This document shows positions 26,026 to 34,966 of a stretch of 64,000 nucleotides of DNA, piece after piece; positions within the stretch are counted from its first letter, which is position 1; the number at the start of each line of letters is the position of its first letter. Origin of the DNA: DASUKL01 sp036278755 (GTDB lineage Bacteria; Chloroflexota; Limnocylindria; Limnocylindrales; CSP1-4); assembly GCA_036278755.1 (NCBI GenBank), contig DASUKL010000114.1:1-64000 (forward strand). The letters run 5' to 3'. A program made the position numbers and the translations under genes. The notes below the pieces were generated by a model. It worked only from the letters and a program-made list of their open reading frames with translations, did no database searches and was not told the DNA's origin.

Positions 26026-27108
26026 CTAACCTCGGCCCGACCACCGCCCGCGGGCCCGGCGGAGGCGGTCCCACAGGGGTTCGATGACCAGATCCCAGGT
26101 CCCCGGATGGCGCAGAGGCTGGCCGCCGAACGAGCGCTTGAAGGCACTGAAGCCGGCCCACGCCGGGTCGGCGGCCGGGTCGCCGCGCTCGGTCACGCCC
26201 CACAGGTCGAGCGTCCGTACCCCGTCCGCGGCCAGGGCCCGCATGGCCTCGGCCAGGGCGGCGTAGGGCCCGTAGAGATGGCGCACCGCCGGGTCGCGGC
26301 TCGAGGCGCCGTAGAGGTAGTAGGCCCGCGGACCGATGCGCGGCAGGGCCAGGCCGGCGATGGCCCGGCCGGAGGCGCGGGCCAGGACGAGGTACCAACC
26401 GTCCTGCTTCGCGAAGGCCGCCGCCGCGCGGGCCAGGAATCCCGCTGAGCGAGCCCGGAAGGCACCACGCTGGGCGGTCTCGGCCAACAGGCCGGCGAAG
26501 GCCTCGAGCGGCTCAGGATCCGCGTCACGGATGACCTCGACGCTGACGCCCTCGCGCTCCGCCCGCCGGGCCAGGCGCCGGGCATCGGCGTGCCAAGTGG
26601 CCCACAGGTCGGGGCCACCGTCCCGCAGCTCGACGAGGCGGGTCGTGGTGGCCTGGAGGTCGGTCTCGGCCCGGCGCAGGCCCAGGCTCGCGAGCAGCGG
26701 GGCCGGATCCGGGCCCTCGGGCACGGCCCGCGGGTCGAGCTTGACGACGATCGAGCGCTCGGCTCGAGCCAGGGCGCCCAGCCCACCCACCAGGGCGGCC
26801 AGGAGTTCCGGGCCGTCGGCGGCCTCGCGTTCCCAGAGCGGTCCATGGGGCAGGTAGAGCATCGTTCGCCCGAAGCCCAGCGGCCGGACGAGCCCCTGGG
26901 CCAGGCCGCGCAGCCGGCTGTCGCCCGCGTCCCGGCCTCCTTCCACGAGCAGCAGACGGCGGGGCGACTCGCCACTCGGGGCGACCACCTCGCCCCAGGC
27001 CCAGGTCTGCAGCGGATCGCCCTCCGGCCGCACGGCCACGAAGCCCTCCCAGGCCGCCCGGTCGGCCTCGGTCGCCGGGCGCACGGTCAGCGCGGGCCGA
27101 ACGGCCAT
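26026..27108 (-). CDS. FemX/FemAB-type peptidoglycan bridge aminoacyltransferase (copy 1)
   Basis: A 360-residue member of the lipid II aminoacyltransferase family, which adds amino acids from aminoacyl-tRNA to the peptide of lipid II. It has the two-lobed GNAT fold pattern: PLQTWAWGEVV in the first lobe, the coiled region RRLARRAEREGVSV, and YYLYGASSRDP and FSAFKRSFGGQP near the C-terminus. It starts 20 bases after murE, which fits a role on the murE product or lipid II. The amino acid added and the acceptor cannot be read from the sequence. It is one of five paralogues in this operon. Confidence 0.85.
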   Translation of the reverse strand: MAVRPALTVRPATEADRAAWEGFVAVRPEGDPLQTWAWGEVVAPSGESPRRLLLVEGGRDAGDSRLRGLAQGLVRPLGFGRTMLYLPHGPLWEREAADGPELLAALVGGLGALARAERSIVVKLDPRAVPEGPDPAPLLASLGLRRAETDLQATTTRLVELRDGGPDLWATWHADARRLARRAEREGVSVEVIRDADPEPLEAFAGLLAETAQRGAFRARSAGFLARAAAAFAKQDGWYLVLARASGRAIAGLALPRIGPRAYYLYGASSRDPAVRHLYGPYAALAEAMRALAADGVRTLDLWGVTERGDPAADPAWAGFSAFKRSFGGQPLRHPGTWDLVIEPLWDRLRRARGRWSGRG

Positions 27109-27128
27109 GGCCTCCTCATCCGGTGGCC

Positions 27129-28715
27129 TCAGGCCGGGTCGCCCCAGCCCGAGGCGGTCAGCGCCTCGCGCACGGCTGCCGCCTCGTCCCACGGCCGCGC
27201 CCCGTCGGGGCCCTCGATCGTCTTCTCGTGGCCCTTCCCGGCGAAGAGGACCACGTCCCCCGGCCGGGCGGCCTCGACGGCCGCGACCACGGCCGCCCAC
27301 CGATCGGGGATGAGCCACAGATCCTGACCCTCGCGGGCACCGGCGGCCCTGGCGCCCTCGGCGATGGCCTCCAGGATGGCCCCTGACGGCTCGCCCCGGG
27401 GATCCTCGTCGGTGAGGACCGTGAGACGGCAGCGCTCCGCCGCCACGCGGCCCATGCTGGGCCGCTTGACGCGGTCCCGCTCGCCGCCCGAGCCGAAGAC
27501 GGCGATGAGTCCGCCCCCGCCGGCGGCCGCCAGCGGGGCCAGCTCGTCGAGCACCTGGGCCAGGGCCTCGGCCGTATGGGCGTAGTCGACGACGGCCACG
27601 AAGGGCTGCCCGGCCTCCACCCGCTCCATGCGGCCCGGCACCCGGACCAGTCCGCCCAGGCCGGCCGCCACGGACTCCGGCTCGAGGCCCAACGCCTCGC
27701 CCACGGCCACCGCAGCCAGGGCATTGTGGGCGTTGTGCCGGCCCGCCAGCTGGAGCTGGATCCGTCCCTCCCCGCGGGGCGTGTGATAGCCCAGGCCCAG
27801 GCCCCGGACGCCCTCCTCGATGGCCAGCAAGCGCACGTCGGCCGCCTCGGCCGTGCCGTAGGTCAGGCAGGCCGCACCGGCCTCACGGGCCGCAGCCAGG
27901 AAGGCCTCGGCCTGGGGGTCGTCGAGGTTCACCAGGGCGTGCTTGCCGAAGCCCTTCTCGGGGTCGGCCGGGCCGACCGCCAACTGCTCGAAGAGGCGAC
28001 GCTTGGCGGCCCGGTAGGCCTCCACGGTGCGGTGGAACTCCAGGTGCTCCGAGGTGACGTTGGTCAAGATGGCCAGGTCGAAGGCCACCTCGGCCAGCCG
28101 ACCCTGAGCCAGCCCGTGCGAGCTAGCTTCGACGACCGCCCAGCGGTCCCCGGCGGCGAGCATGGCCGCGAGGTGGCGCTGCAGCTCGGGCGCCTCCGGC
28201 GTCGTCGTCCGGCCGGGATTGCCCAGGTTGCGACCGCCGACCACGACGTCGACCGTGCCCAGGAGGCCCGTGGGCCGGCCGCTCGCTTCGAGCACGGCCC
28301 GCACCAGATAGCAGGTCGTGGTCTTGCCGTCGGTGCCGGTCACCCCGACCACGCCCAGCTCGTGCGAGGGATCGCCGCTCACCCAGGCCGCCGCCACGGC
28401 CAGGGCCGGCCGCGCCGCGCTCACGACGAGCTGCGGCACCGGCAGGCTGGGCAGGAGCCGCTCCACGACCACCGCCGACGCGCCCGCGGCGATGGCCTGG
28501 GGCACGAAGTCGTGGCCGTCGAACCGCTCGCCGCTGAGGGCCACGAAACAGTCGCCCGGCCCCATCTCACGCGAGTCCGCGTCCACCCGGCCGATCACCA
28601 CGTGCGCCGGGCCCACGTGGCTCCCCTGACGGTCGACCCCCGGCACGACCTGGCGAAGGAGATCCCGGCTCTCGAGGGCGGCGACCAGGCTCCCCAGCGC
28701 GCGCGGCCGCGTCAC
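27129..28715 (-). CDS. murE: UDP-MurNAc-tripeptide synthetase
   Basis: A 528-residue Mur ligase that adds the third residue of the peptidoglycan stem. The ATP-binding loop is GVTGTDGKTTT. Uridine-site stretches include GRVDADSREMGPGDCFVAL, and the central domain has TTPEAPELQ, ASSHGL and LTNVTSEHLEFH. The pocket that reads the third amino acid contains TDEDPRGEP. Dap-type enzymes usually have DNPR here, so the Arg is kept but Asn is Asp. Whether it adds diaminopimelate, lysine or ornithine is therefore open; several Chloroflexota use ornithine. GTG 28715 overlaps the stop of the upstream FemX-like gene (GTGA). Confidence 0.93.
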   Translation of the reverse strand: MTRPRALGSLVAALESRDLLRQVVPGVDRQGSHVGPAHVVIGRVDADSREMGPGDCFVALSGERFDGHDFVPQAIAAGASAVVVERLLPSLPVPQLVVSAARPALAVAAAWVSGDPSHELGVVGVTGTDGKTTTCYLVRAVLEASGRPTGLLGTVDVVVGGRNLGNPGRTTTPEAPELQRHLAAMLAAGDRWAVVEASSHGLAQGRLAEVAFDLAILTNVTSEHLEFHRTVEAYRAAKRRLFEQLAVGPADPEKGFGKHALVNLDDPQAEAFLAAAREAGAACLTYGTAEAADVRLLAIEEGVRGLGLGYHTPRGEGRIQLQLAGRHNAHNALAAVAVGEALGLEPESVAAGLGGLVRVPGRMERVEAGQPFVAVVDYAHTAEALAQVLDELAPLAAAGGGGLIAVFGSGGERDRVKRPSMGRVAAERCRLTVLTDEDPRGEPSGAILEAIAEGARAAGAREGQDLWLIPDRWAAVVAAVEAARPGDVVLFAGKGHEKTIEGPDGARPWDEAAAVREALTASGWGDPA

Positions 28716-29869
28716 GGAGCGCGGGCGGGCACAGCCGGCGCGGGGCGGCGGTCGGCGGCCAGTCCCGCCAGCCGACCGGTGATCCGGCCCGCGGCATAGC
28801 GCCACGGCCTCATGACCCGCTCCCGGTTGCCGCTCAGCTCCAGCCACTCCCCGCCCAGCAGCTCCTTGAAGCGCAGCAGGCCGTACATCGGCTCGCCCGC
28901 CTGAGGCCGACGGCGGCGGCCGGCGACGTCCACCCCGGCCAGGTCGACCTCGGCCCGCCCTTCGCGGAGGGCGAGCTCGAGGGCCCGCCACAGGATCAGG
29001 TGGGTCGTGCCCGGGTAGGCCCGCCGCCGCTCGACCACATCGCCGGCATGGGCATAGGTGAAGCGATCGCCGTGACGATAGAACATGGCCGCACCGAGCA
29101 GCTCGTCGTCGGGCGAGCGGACCTCGAGGATGAAGCCCAGCCCGGCGGTCACCGCATGGCCGCCCCAATCGAGGAAGCCTTCCGCCGGTCCCAGCCTGAA
29201 CCGGCGTCGGGCCGCCGTGGCGGCCAGGATGGCATACAGGCGCTGGAGCGCCGCGCCGATCTCGGCTGCGGCCAGCGGCCCGCCGGCCGGCGGCTCGATC
29301 CCCTCGCCCGCGCCGCCCGGGGCGTCGAACCGTCCGTAACCCAGGACCCGCACCCCGCGTCGCTCGGCGCCGCGGATCTCGTAGCGCACGGTGGCCGGTA
29401 GCTCGGCCAGGAGGGCGGCTTCGTCGAGGCCCGGCGGCAGGGCTCGGCGGAGGCGGTGGCGGGAGGGCTGGATCTCCTCGATCTGGCGGAAGCCCCGGGC
29501 TCGCAGGAGGTCCGGGTAGCCGGTCTCGACGGGCACCTCGGCGTCGCTCGAGACGACGTCGACCCCGTGCTCGCCAAGCCAGGCGGCGATGGCGTCGAGT
29601 CGGTCCGCGGCCGCTTCGAGCGGACCGCCCGACCAGACGGGCCCCCGCGAGATGTAAGCCCCCGCGCCCCCGATCCAGCGCCAGGGCCTGACCAGGACGA
29701 GGACGGGGTGGCCGCCATCGATCATCAGGTACCGCGGACGCCAGCCGTGGCGGCCGCGATACTCGCCCCAGGCCCGCGACTGGTACACGTCCCCGCCGGG
29801 CACGGCTACGGTCAGCTCGTCCCACCGCTCCAGTTCCTCCGGGGTCGCCGCCCGGACCTCGAGGCTCAT
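28712..29869 (-). CDS. FemX/FemAB-type peptidoglycan bridge aminoacyltransferase (copy 2)
   Basis: A 385-residue paralogue of the lipid II aminoacyltransferase family. Diagnostic stretches are VYQSRAWGEYRGRHG, AYISRGPVW, VRYEIRGAERRGVRV, FYRHGDRFTYAHAGD and GLLRFKELLGGEW, corresponding to the first-lobe substrate site and the FKxxxGG ending of the family. It differs from its neighbours by a longer Arg-rich C-terminal tail after the last motif. Its stop overlaps the murE start, so the two products are made together. Confidence 0.85.
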   Translation of the reverse strand: MSLEVRAATPEELERWDELTVAVPGGDVYQSRAWGEYRGRHGWRPRYLMIDGGHPVLVLVRPWRWIGGAGAYISRGPVWSGGPLEAAADRLDAIAAWLGEHGVDVVSSDAEVPVETGYPDLLRARGFRQIEEIQPSRHRLRRALPPGLDEAALLAELPATVRYEIRGAERRGVRVLGYGRFDAPGGAGEGIEPPAGGPLAAAEIGAALQRLYAILAATAARRRFRLGPAEGFLDWGGHAVTAGLGFILEVRSPDDELLGAAMFYRHGDRFTYAHAGDVVERRRAYPGTTHLILWRALELALREGRAEVDLAGVDVAGRRRRPQAGEPMYGLLRFKELLGGEWLELSGNRERVMRPWRYAAGRITGRLAGLAADRRPAPAVPARAP

Positions 29870-29882
29870 CGTCGAAGGGGCC

Positions 29883-31064
29883 TCACAGGGCCGCCGACAG
29901 CCGCCGTCCAGCGAGGGCCCGTCCGGCGGCGAAGCCGGCCATCCGGAGGGCGGCCCCACGCAGGCCGGCCGGGCTCCAAAGGCTCGTCCCGACGTACGAC
30001 ACGGCCCGGCCGCCCCACTGCTGCTTGAAGCCCAGCAGGCCCCAGGTGGGGTGCTCCGGCCCATCCGGCAGGCGCGGATCGCCGAAGACGTTGACGCCGC
30101 CCATGTCGTAGGTCCGGAAGCCGGACTCGCGGGCCCACTCGATGATGGCCCACTGCAGGGCGAAGTTCGCTGGCACCCGGCGCCGGTCGGCCTCTCGCTC
30201 CCCGGTCTGGAAGAGGAGGGCCCGGCAGCCGCAGTGATGGACCACCGTATGGGCCAGGTCGAGCCCCTCGCGCCGAGCGAAGAAGAGCGTCGCCGCGCCG
30301 GCCTCGACGAGGGCCCGCGTGGAGGCCACGTGGTAGGCCTCGGGGCGCAGCACGAAGCCCTTGCGCTGGCCGGTCAGGGAGATGATCTCGTACGAGTCGT
30401 GGTAGGCCGCCTCGCGGACCTCTGGGGGGCTGTCGCGATCGACCCGCTCGACGACCACGCCGGCCCGGGCGGCACGGCTGACGTTGCGGGCCACGTTATC
30501 GCTGAGGAGGGCGTGCTGCGCCTCGGAGCTGGCGGTGAGGGGCACGATCACGCCCGTGGCCGAGACCTGGATCTGGACCGGGCTGGCCCAGAAAGCGGCC
30601 TCGCCGAGCGTCCCGGCCTGGGGGCCGTCCAGGGCCCAAGCCGGGTCGACGATCAGGAGCGACGCTCCCCTCGCCCGAGCCACCCGGCGGAGGACGCGCA
30701 GGGCCAGGAGGGCCGCATCTCGCCCCTCCCGGAGGAGGACGGGCCCCAGCGGGGCGTAGAGCAGCCGGCCGGCCAGCGGGCGGGCCGCCGCGGCCAGCGA
30801 GAGGGGCAGGAATCGAGGCCGGGCCAGATCGGTCAGGGGCAGGCCCAGGAGGCTGGCCGCGGCGATGGGGCCGGCCCCGTCCTCCATCAGGAAGCGGTGC
30901 ACGGTCCAGCCGCTGGTGGTCCGTTTGAACTCGCCCCAGGCGTGGCTCTGGAGGGCTTCGCCCCGCGGCATCCGGACCGCGAAGGCGTCCCAGGTGACGG
31001 CAGGCTGGTCGGTGAGATCCAGGAGGCGCACGTTCCCGGGGCCAGAGGTCGGGGGCGGGGACAT
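29883..31064 (-). CDS. FemX/FemAB-type peptidoglycan bridge aminoacyltransferase (copy 3)
   Basis: A 393-residue paralogue and the most canonical-looking of the five. It shows ALQSHAWGEFKRTTSGW, LLYAPLGPVL, LLIVDPAW, ARNVSRAARAGVVVERV, TYDMGGVNVFGD and GLLGFKQQWGGRAVSY, all typical of FemX/FmhB and related enzymes. It lies between copies 2 and 4 with gaps of 13 and 5 bases. The donor tRNA and acceptor are unknown. Confidence 0.87.
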   Translation of the reverse strand: MSPPPTSGPGNVRLLDLTDQPAVTWDAFAVRMPRGEALQSHAWGEFKRTTSGWTVHRFLMEDGAGPIAAASLLGLPLTDLARPRFLPLSLAAAARPLAGRLLYAPLGPVLLREGRDAALLALRVLRRVARARGASLLIVDPAWALDGPQAGTLGEAAFWASPVQIQVSATGVIVPLTASSEAQHALLSDNVARNVSRAARAGVVVERVDRDSPPEVREAAYHDSYEIISLTGQRKGFVLRPEAYHVASTRALVEAGAATLFFARREGLDLAHTVVHHCGCRALLFQTGEREADRRRVPANFALQWAIIEWARESGFRTYDMGGVNVFGDPRLPDGPEHPTWGLLGFKQQWGGRAVSYVGTSLWSPAGLRGAALRMAGFAAGRALAGRRLSAAL

Positions 31065-31069
31065 GCGGG

Positions 31070-32224
31070 CTAGTCTAGCCCAGGGTCGCGGCCGTCCAGG
31101 ACCCGGCGGGCAGCCCGCGCCGCGTCCGCCAATCGGGCCCTGGGCCGGAGGACGATGCGCCGTGCCCGCGTCTGCCAGACCCAGCTGGCGCCGTAGCCGG
31201 CCTTGTGCTGGTAGAGGCCCCAGCCCGGGTCGGCCGGCCCGCTGGGGATGGCCCGCTGACCGGGGGTGTCGACCCCCCCGAGCATGACCGCCTCCGCGCC
31301 GCCGGTCAGGGCCTCGCGGATGACGGTCCAGCGGAGCAGATGCATGACCCCCGGCACGTTCCGCCGTTCGCTGATGAGGTCACCCGAGAAGGCGGTCGCG
31401 TACGTCCCGCCCTGGAGGTAGAGGAGGATGGCCCCCAGGAGGCGGCCGTCGCGCTCGGCCACCAGGAACCGGGCCTGGCGGGCGGCCAGCAGCCGGCGCC
31501 ACCAGCCGAGGTAGCCGGCCTGGGGCCGCAGTTCGAAGCCCCGCCGCTCGGCCGTGGCCTCGAGGAACCCGGCGAAGGCGTCCAGGGCCTGGCCGTCGGG
31601 GTCATCCCGGACGATCACGCCCGCGGCCTCTGCGGCCCGGATCCGCTGACGGGTCGACTTGGAGCAGGCGGCCCGCAGGCCGGTCTCGGTGCTGCCCGGC
31701 GGCAGGGCCAGGCGCATGACGTGGATCGACGGCTGGGCCTCACGCGCCGGGCGGAAGCCGGCCAGGGCCATGGCCCGTTCGTAGTCCGGGTCGGCCGGCA
31801 GCTCGGGGTCGACGGTCAGGGCCCCCAGTCCCTCGGCCCGCAGTCGGTCGGCCAGGGCCGTCGCCCGAGCCGCCACGGCCAGCGGCGGATCGCCGGCCGA
31901 GATGGGGCCGCGCCGGCAGTGGGCCTCGCGACCGGCGAGACGCGACCGACCCTCCAGCACGAGGGCCACCCGGCCGTCGCTGAAGGCGGCGAAGCGTGGT
32001 CGGCCACCCCGGGCACGGATGTGCTCGGCCCAGGTCGTGCCCTGGAGGACCTGGCCGCCAGGCGCATCGACGGCCAGGGCGTCCCAGCCGGGCGGCGCCT
32101 CGTCGTCGAGCCTGACGACCTGCGGGAGCGGGGCGAGGCTCATCGACGGCTCATCCCCTTGGGCGGGCGGACGGTCGACATCGGGCTCGTGGTCGTCGTC
32201 GGGCTCATCGTCGTCATCGGCCAT
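31070..32224 (-). CDS. FemX/FemAB-type peptidoglycan bridge aminoacyltransferase (copy 4, divergent)
   Basis: A 384-residue paralogue. The first-lobe motif is VLQGTTWAEHIRARGG, followed by CRRGPISAGD, STRQRIRAAEAAGVIV and GGVDTPGQRAIP. The usual FKxxxGG motif near the end is altered to YQHKAGYGASW, so its substrate handling may differ from the other copies. The N-terminus from ATG 32224 is very acidic (MADDDDEPDDDHEPDVD) and overlaps the upstream gene by 11 bases. ATG 32143 would give a more ordinary start and remains possible. Confidence 0.82.
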   Translation of the reverse strand: MADDDDEPDDDHEPDVDRPPAQGDEPSMSLAPLPQVVRLDDEAPPGWDALAVDAPGGQVLQGTTWAEHIRARGGRPRFAAFSDGRVALVLEGRSRLAGREAHCRRGPISAGDPPLAVAARATALADRLRAEGLGALTVDPELPADPDYERAMALAGFRPAREAQPSIHVMRLALPPGSTETGLRAACSKSTRQRIRAAEAAGVIVRDDPDGQALDAFAGFLEATAERRGFELRPQAGYLGWWRRLLAARQARFLVAERDGRLLGAILLYLQGGTYATAFSGDLISERRNVPGVMHLLRWTVIREALTGGAEAVMLGGVDTPGQRAIPSGPADPGWGLYQHKAGYGASWVWQTRARRIVLRPRARLADAARAARRVLDGRDPGLD

Positions 32225-33272
32225 CCGGAGGACTGGCGCGGCGCACGGCGCTGGCGGCGCGGCCGACGACCTGCTCGAGGGCCGCCCCCAGGGGCTCGAT
32301 GATCAGCTCCCAGCCGCCCGTGTACGTCGTCTCTTGGCCCCCGAAACCGCGCTTGAACTGGGCCAGGCCGGGCGCGTCGGTGCCCCACATGTCGTAGCGC
32401 CGGAAGCCGCCTGCCGCGGCCCGCCGCATGGCCTCCCACTTGAGCAGGTAGTTCGCGTGGAGGGCCGCCCCGGCCTCGGTCATGCCGCCGTACAGCTCCA
32501 CCGTCCGGTCGCCGCAGCGCACCAGGAGGAGGCCGGCCAGGGTCTCGCTCCCTGGCTGGCTCCCAGCGGCAGCGTGGCTCTCGGGCGCGCCGTCGCCTCC
32601 GGCGAGCGGGCGCTGGGCGAGGAGCAGGCCAGCCGCCCCGCGACGGTCGAAGGCGGCGTAGACGGCCCGCACCCGCGCGGCCCGGAAGCCCACCCGCCGG
32701 GCCGTGGCCTCGTGGATGGGCACGAAGGCGTCGAGGCCGCCCGCGCCGGCGTCGGCGATCACGACCCCCTCGCGCGCCGCCTTGTGGACGTACTGGCGCC
32801 ACTTGGGCCGCAGCGCGGACCACAGCTCGGGCTCGGGGCGGCTCACGTCGACGATCCGGGTGACGTTGATCTCGAAGGACGGCACTCGGCGCCACCCGGC
32901 ACGGCGCAGGCCGTCCTCCAGCGGGTGCCCGAGCGGCAGCTCGGGATCGATGAGGACTCGGCTCAGCCGCAAGCCTCGTCCGGCCGCCCGCAGGGCCCCG
33001 GTGAGAGCCGCGATGGCTCCGCTGCTCAACTCGGCGGCCACGGGCCCCCGATGGCCGTAGGCCCGCGACCATGGCCCCCAGCGCGGCCGATGCAGGAGGA
33101 GCTGGATGCCCACCGGCCCACCGGGACCCGGCGCGACGACCCGCTCGACCCGCCAGCCGCCGCTGGCATTGGCCTCGGCCCAGGCCGTGAGCTGGGGGAA
33201 CGAGCCATACGGCGCGCCCGCGACGAAGGCGTCCCAGGCCCTGTCGTCGGCGGCGAGGTCGGTCGGCCTCAT
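32214..33272 (-). CDS. FemX/FemAB-type peptidoglycan bridge aminoacyltransferase (copy 5)
   Basis: A 352-residue paralogue, the first of the Fem-like genes in transcriptional order. It carries FPQLTAWAEANASGGW, YGHRGPVAAEL, WRQYVHKAAREGVVIAD, RRYDMWGTDAPGLAQ and FKRGFGGQETTYTGGWEL, the last very like the ending of copy 1. ATG 33272 overlaps the murJ stop (ATGA), tying its translation to the lipid II flippase. Confidence 0.86.
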   Translation of the reverse strand: MRPTDLAADDRAWDAFVAGAPYGSFPQLTAWAEANASGGWRVERVVAPGPGGPVGIQLLLHRPRWGPWSRAYGHRGPVAAELSSGAIAALTGALRAAGRGLRLSRVLIDPELPLGHPLEDGLRRAGWRRVPSFEINVTRIVDVSRPEPELWSALRPKWRQYVHKAAREGVVIADAGAGGLDAFVPIHEATARRVGFRAARVRAVYAAFDRRGAAGLLLAQRPLAGGDGAPESHAAAGSQPGSETLAGLLLVRCGDRTVELYGGMTEAGAALHANYLLKWEAMRRAAAGGFRRYDMWGTDAPGLAQFKRGFGGQETTYTGGWELIIEPLGAALEQVVGRAASAVRRASPPDGR

Positions 33273-34966
33273 GCTCCGGAGCGGCCGAGATGGAGGGCCG
33301 AGCGGGCCAGGTCGAGGCTGGCCTGGAGCTCCGGCAGCCGGAGGAGCCGACTGATGGCGACGAAAGCCAGGGCCGCGGCCAGGAAGGAGACGGCCGCCTC
33401 GCTCAGGAGGAGGAACCGCCCGGGCTCCGCCCCCACGGCCTGGAGGATGCCGTTGCGGACCAGCTGGGCGACGGCGGCAGCCCCCAGCGCGGCGGTCCCG
33501 AAGAGGAGCCCGGCCCGGCTCATCTCGACCAGGTCGAGGCCCGGCAGCCAGCGGGCCAGGAGGATCAGCAGGAGGATGGCCTCGAACCAGGCCCCGGCAG
33601 CGATGCCCACGGCCAGGGCGTCGAGGCCCAGCGGGCCGACGGTGGCCACGGCCACGGCCACGTTGACGACGACCGAGAGGATGGCCGCCATGACCGGGGT
33701 CCGGGTGTCCTTGCGAGCGTAGTAGGCCCGGGCCAGGACGACGATGAGGGCGTGCCCGGCCAGGCCCACGAGGAAGACGGCCAGCATGCCCGCCACCACC
33801 GGCACATCGGCATCGCGGAACTGGCCATAGTCGTAGAGGAACGTCGTGGCCTCGCGCTGGAGGACGACACCCACGGCCGTCAGGAAGAGCATGACGTACA
33901 GGAGCATGCGCAGGGAGCGCACGATCATGGCCGAGAAGTCACGACCGGCGCCCAGGGCCGCGGCCCGCGAGAGGGTCGGCAGGAGGATGATGCCCAGCGG
34001 CAGGCCGATGACCCCCAAGGGGATCTGCATCGCGGTGAAGGCCAGGTTGTAGGCCGTCAGGGCCCCGATGCCGAGGCCCGCGGCGAGGGTCGTGTTGACC
34101 AGGAAGGTGATCTGCGTGGCCCCCAGGCCGATGGCCCGGGGGATGAGCAGCACCAGCGCCTCGCGGGCGGCCGGGTCGCTCAGGTCGATCGTCCCGAGCT
34201 CGAAGTGGAAGCCCCGCTGGCGAACCAGGCTCGGCACTTGGATGGCGGCATTGAGGAAGGCTCCCACGACGACGCCCACGGCCAGCGCGCCCACACCCAG
34301 GAGCGGCGAGAGGAAGAGCGCGGCGGCGATGATGGCCACGTTGTAGAGCAGCGGCGCGACGGCTGCCACCGTGAAGCGGCCCAGGGCGTTGAGGGCCGAG
34401 GAGGCGATCGCACCCAGGGTCAGGAAGATCGGCGAGAGGAGCATGAGCCGCGTCATGGGCACGATCCGGGCCAGCTCGTCCGGCCCGTAGGACGGCGTCA
34501 GGAGGGCGACCAGCCAGGGCGCGGCGACGAAGGCCGCGACGGCCAGCACCAGGAGGCCGCCCAGCATGAGGTTGCTGATGGTCGAGACGACCCGCCAGGC
34601 GCGCGCATCCTGGTCGTGGGCGAAGAGGCCCGCCAGGACGGGGATCACGGCCGCGCCGAGGGCCCCCGCGGCCACCAGCTGGAAGACGAGGTCGGGGATG
34701 CGGAAGGCGGCATAGTACGTATCGAGCTGCGTGCCGACACCGAAGACGGCACTGAAGACGACCGTCCGGATCCAGCCCAGGACGCGGGAGGCGAGGTAGG
34801 CCCCGCTGACGATGAGGCCGGCCCGAGCCAGCATGCCCGCCGATCCGAGCGACCCGGCCGAGCCCGACTCGGCCGAGCCCGATGCGCTCGGCGACGCGGC
34901 CGGCTCGGGGGCCCCCAGTGGCTCCTCCTCGGGCCCGACGGACGTCTCGGCCTCGAGGCCGCTCAC
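33269..34966 (-). CDS. murJ: Lipid II flippase MurJ
   Basis: A 565-residue polytopic membrane protein of the MOP superfamily that moves lipid II across the inner membrane. After a 40-residue Ser/Ala/Glu-rich tail it begins with SGAYLASRVLGWIRTVVFS and GTQLDTYYAAFRIPDLVF, the classic MurJ start. Further family features are RAWRVVSTISNL, ALNALGRFTVAAVAP and LARAYYARKDTRTPV. Around 14 hydrophobic segments are visible. It starts with GTG 34966 overlapping the xerC stop (GTGA) and is followed by a Fem-like gene, so export and branching of lipid II are encoded side by side. Confidence 0.95.
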   Translation of the reverse strand: MSGLEAETSVGPEEEPLGAPEPAASPSASGSAESGSAGSLGSAGMLARAGLIVSGAYLASRVLGWIRTVVFSAVFGVGTQLDTYYAAFRIPDLVFQLVAAGALGAAVIPVLAGLFAHDQDARAWRVVSTISNLMLGGLLVLAVAAFVAAPWLVALLTPSYGPDELARIVPMTRLMLLSPIFLTLGAIASSALNALGRFTVAAVAPLLYNVAIIAAALFLSPLLGVGALAVGVVVGAFLNAAIQVPSLVRQRGFHFELGTIDLSDPAAREALVLLIPRAIGLGATQITFLVNTTLAAGLGIGALTAYNLAFTAMQIPLGVIGLPLGIILLPTLSRAAALGAGRDFSAMIVRSLRMLLYVMLFLTAVGVVLQREATTFLYDYGQFRDADVPVVAGMLAVFLVGLAGHALIVVLARAYYARKDTRTPVMAAILSVVVNVAVAVATVGPLGLDALAVGIAAGAWFEAILLLILLARWLPGLDLVEMSRAGLLFGTAALGAAAVAQLVRNGILQAVGAEPGRFLLLSEAAVSFLAAALAFVAISRLLRLPELQASLDLARSALHLGRSGA

